From CAINVV01 sp037140615 (GTDB lineage: Bacteria; Bacteroidota; Bacteroidia; Bacteroidales; Prolixibacteraceae), in assembly GCA_037140615.1 (NCBI GenBank), contig JBAXED010000005.1, positions 8,809 through 72,808 on the forward strand: a stretch of DNA of 64,000 nucleotides. Reading direction: 5' to 3'. This document shows positions 61,802 through 64,000 of the stretch, in pieces. The notes beneath the pieces are model-generated. The model had not been told where the DNA came from. It saw nothing but the letters and a program-made list of their open reading frames with translations, and did no database searches. Both the position numbers and the translations under genes were made by a program. Numbering within the stretch: the first letter of the stretch is position 1; each line of letters opens with the position of its first letter.

Positions 61802-62902
61802 TTAACGCAAATTACTTCCATCATAAACTCTCGCTTCCACCTCGCCCCTGGCCACCATCAGCGCATTCATGGCAAGCGCTTTGAGCTCATCCTGTCCTGC
61901 ATAAACAGACACTGGCGCAATAAATTCAACCCTTTCACGGATCAGTGACATGAGCCTTCGGTCGAAAGCAATCCCTCCTGTAATTAGAATGCCGTCGATT
62001 TTGCCCTTCAGGACTGTGGCCATCTCACCGATGTATTTGGCGATCTGATAGGCCATCGCCTCATGGTAAAAGGTGGCCTTTTCGTCGCCACGCCTGACGG
62101 CCAGTTCAACCTCCCGGGCATCGTTCGTACCCAGATAAGCGACGTAACCGCCATTGCCCGATATCATATTCATCACCTCCTGGTAATTGTATTTCCCGCT
62201 GAAACAAAGCTTTACCAGATCACCCACAGGCAGTGAACCGCTTCGTTCAGGTGAAAAAGGACCCTCGCCATCGAGCGCATTATTGACGTCAACAACCCTT
62301 CCATGCTGGTGAACACCTACCGAGATACCGCCACCCAGGTGGACAACAATCAAATCGAGATCTTCGTACGGCTGACCAACTTTCATTGCGTGCTGGCGGG
62401 CTACTGCTTTCTGGTTCAATGCATGAAAAATGGACCGCCGGGTAAACAACGGATGACCCGAGACCCTGGCAATTCCATCCATTTCGTCGGTAACCACAGG
62501 ATCGGCAATCAAGGCCATCATGCCCGGATGCTCTTGTGCAATATCGAAGGCAATCATCGAACCGAGGTTGGAAGCATGGATGCCCATCACTCCTTCCCTG
62601 CAATGTTGAACCATCAGTTCGTTGATGTGGTAGACACCCGACTCGAGCGGATAAGTCAATCCACCGCGGCCTATCACCACATGGATCTCATCCAGCGACA
62701 TTCCCTCCATATCCAACTGGTGCATGATGCTTTTTCTGCGGAAGGCATATTGGTCAGCAATTGTAGTATAAGCAGAGAGGTCCTCAATGGAATGATGCAA
62801 AGTCTTGAGGAAAATACAGATAGAATTCTCGTAAATAGCAATCTTTGTGGTGGTTGAACCTGGGTTAATCACCAATATTCTGACAAGATCCGAACTATCC
62901 AT
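61802..62902 (-). CDS. buk: Butyrate kinase
   Basis: 366 residues of the acetokinase superfamily. Visible motifs are ILVINPGSTTTKIAIYE (phosphate-binding), VVIGRGGLTYPLESGVY, DPVVTDEMDGIARVSGHPLFTRRSIFHALNQKAVAR, LIVVHLGGGISVGVHQHGRVVDVNN and GILITGGIA. It converts butyryl phosphate and ADP to butyrate and ATP. It lies 14 nt downstream of the phosphotransbutyrylase gene, so the two form an operon. Branched or other short acids are also possible substrates. Confidence 0.95.
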   Translation of the reverse strand: MDSSDLVRILVINPGSTTTKIAIYENSICIFLKTLHHSIEDLSAYTTIADQYAFRRKSIMHQLDMEGMSLDEIHVVIGRGGLTYPLESGVYHINELMVQHCREGVMGIHASNLGSMIAFDIAQEHPGMMALIADPVVTDEMDGIARVSGHPLFTRRSIFHALNQKAVARQHAMKVGQPYEDLDLIVVHLGGGISVGVHQHGRVVDVNNALDGEGPFSPERSGSLPVGDLVKLCFSGKYNYQEVMNMISGNGGYVAYLGTNDAREVELAVRRGDEKATFYHEAMAYQIAKYIGEMATVLKGKIDGILITGGIAFDRRLMSLIRERVEFIAPVSVYAGQDELKALAMNALMVARGEVEARVYDGSNLR

Positions 62903-62916
62903 GAATAATTATTTTT

Positions 62917-63816
62917 TTAGGAAACAAGAGAAGCTAATGCGATAGAATACTGTTTGGTCAACGTGGAATCACCTCGCGAAGTGAGTACCACCGGTACTTT
63001 GGCCCCGACCAGCATGGCGGCAGATTCAGCCTTGGCCAATTTCATGTTGGTTTTATAGAATACATTGCCGGCATCCAAATTGGGAAATAGCAGGCAATCG
63101 GCATCTCCGGCCACCTCCCCTTTGATTCCTTTGATGGTGGCCGACTCCTTGTCTATGGCGATATCCAGTGCCAGCGGACCGTCGATGAGACATCCAGTAA
63201 TCTGGCCTCGATCGCCCATTTTGGCAAGCATCGCGGCATCTTTGGATGACTCAAGTTGCATCAATAGTTGCTCGCTTGGAGCTATCACCGCTACTTTTGG
63301 ACAAGCATTCCCAAGAGCATTGGCAGTCTTGACCATGTACCTGATCAACTGAACTTTCTGACCCAGGTCGGGCAATGGCAATACCGCCACATCACTGACC
63401 ACCATGAGTTTATAGTAGTTGGGATTCTGAATGACAGTCACATGACTCAAAACATTTCCTGGCTCCATCAGCCCCTTTTCCTTATCGAGGATGGCTTTGA
63501 TAAATTTATCGGTAGAGATCAGGCCTTTCATCAGAATATCCCCCTCCTTCTGCCGGATCATCTGAACAGCCAACGTCGCTGCTAACCGGTCATCCGGTTG
63601 ATGTATAACCGTAAATAGTGATGTATCGAATTTTTCATCGGCACAAATCTTTCCGATTAGCTTTTCATCTCCAATCAGTACCGCATGGATCAATCCTCCC
63701 TTTACAGCGTTGTAGGCTGCTTCAACGGAGTGGCTATCGTTGGCGCTCACTACCACCAGGGTCCTTTTGGGACGCTGAAGAACCGCCGGGAACAAGTCGG
63801 CCAATGCTATTATCAT
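62917..63816 (-). CDS. ptb: Phosphate butyryltransferase
   Basis: 299 residues of the phosphate acetyl/butyryltransferase family. Visible motifs are LVVVSANDSHSVEAAYNAVKGGLIHAVLIGDE, GDILMKGLISTDKFIKAIL, HVTVIQNPNYYKLMVVSDVAVLPLPDLGQK and PVVLTSRGDSTLTKQYSIALAS. It exchanges CoA for phosphate on butyryl-CoA and feeds butyrate kinase, giving one ATP per butyrate. The gene leads the operon and has a TACATTTG box 28 nt upstream. Confidence 0.95.
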   Translation of the reverse strand: MIIALADLFPAVLQRPKRTLVVVSANDSHSVEAAYNAVKGGLIHAVLIGDEKLIGKICADEKFDTSLFTVIHQPDDRLAATLAVQMIRQKEGDILMKGLISTDKFIKAILDKEKGLMEPGNVLSHVTVIQNPNYYKLMVVSDVAVLPLPDLGQKVQLIRYMVKTANALGNACPKVAVIAPSEQLLMQLESSKDAAMLAKMGDRGQITGCLIDGPLALDIAIDKESATIKGIKGEVAGDADCLLFPNLDAGNVFYKTNMKLAKAESAAMLVGAKVPVVLTSRGDSTLTKQYSIALASLVS

Positions 63817-63844
63817 CTTATTGTTGATCTTTTTAATTTACGCA

Positions 63845-63852
63845 CAAATGTA
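63845..63852 (-). promoter_or_regulatory. -7 box TACATTTG for ptb-buk
   Basis: An exact TAnnTTTG match on the minus strand, 28 nt before the ptb ATG. The expected -33 position falls inside the GGTTAAT array that starts at 63858. Confidence 0.55.
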
Positions 63853-63857
63853 GAAAT

Positions 63858-64000
63858 AAATGGTTAATGGTTAATGATAAATGGTTAATGACAGGGACCC
63901 CGAAAATTAGCTTGCAATGCTATGATTTACGATGCTAGAATCATGATTGCTAAGTTCCTATCATTAACCATTAACCATTAACCATTAACCATTAACCATT
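63858..64000. repeat. Inverted GGTTAAT / CATTAAC heptamer arms at the right edge
   Basis: 63858-63893 has ATGGTTA heptamers. 63961-64000 has at least five perfect CATTAAC heptamers and continues beyond the window. The arms share an 18-nt perfect inverted match (AATGGTTAATGGTTAATG). The loop (63894-63960) holds no gene. Confidence 0.9.

Overview
The window reads as a chromosomal segment of a Bacteroidota bacterium (Bacteroidales/Marinilabiliales-like). Several signs point the same way: promoter boxes of the TAnnTTTG type, an S46 dipeptidyl-peptidase, a secreted protease with a type IX secretion C-terminal tail, a Reg_prop/Y_Y_Y sensor kinase, a phosphotransbutyrylase-butyrate kinase pair and many Tat-exported Gfo/Idh/MocA oxidoreductases. 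There is no phage, IS element, CRISPR array or rRNA in the window. One tRNA is present, tRNA-Gly(CCC).

Layout. 1-401: end of an efflux adaptor. 0.8-5.6 kb: M28 peptidase, a higBA toxin-antitoxin pair and an S46 peptidase. 5.7-17.5 kb: a sugar-processing region with a clan GH-A hydrolase, two DUF6807 proteins (one fused to ThuA), two Tat-exported Gfo/Idh/MocA oxidoreductases, a URO-D-like protein, a dicarboxylate/amino-acid symporter and an aldo/keto reductase. 17.5-32.6 kb: a 14-repeat propeller sensor kinase, a FAD oxidoreductase, YwbE, LemA-DUF3137, a giant TPR protein and two further histidine kinases. 32.8-34.7 kb: tRNA-Gly and argS. 35-41.6 kb: a HEAT plus double DUF1080 protein, its adjoining Gfo/Idh/MocA oxidoreductase and a gamma-glutamyltransferase. 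41.7-54 kb: a D-lactate-dehydrogenase-like FAD/Fe-S protein, TPR proteins, a long RelA/SpoT homologue, SanA-like, split ThrE, an ATP-grasp-like protein and an EamA transporter. 54-64 kb: YhcH, a metal-chelate or cobalamin ABC importer, a secreted protease, a CE15-like esterase and ptb-buk.

How the genes fit together. The sugar genes look like parts of a periplasmic 3-keto-sugar route. Exported oxidoreductases would oxidise a glycoside, and ThuA, DUF1080 and perhaps DUF6807 partners would act on the keto product. The hydrolases and the CE15 esterase fit plant or algal polysaccharide use, and ptb-buk would make ATP and butyrate (or work in reverse).

The most unusual feature is between the genes. 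About fifteen spacers are filled with arrays of short degenerate words, 7-10 nt long. Each locus tends to use one word, and at several loci both edges of the spacer carry the same word in inverted orientation, so the spacer could fold into a long hairpin. At nearly every locus the pyrimidine-biased strand is the sense strand before a start codon, and the purine-biased strand is the sense strand after a stop codon. One such array lies in frame inside the ABC ATPase gene. Another supplies the last codons and the stop of the ATP-grasp gene.
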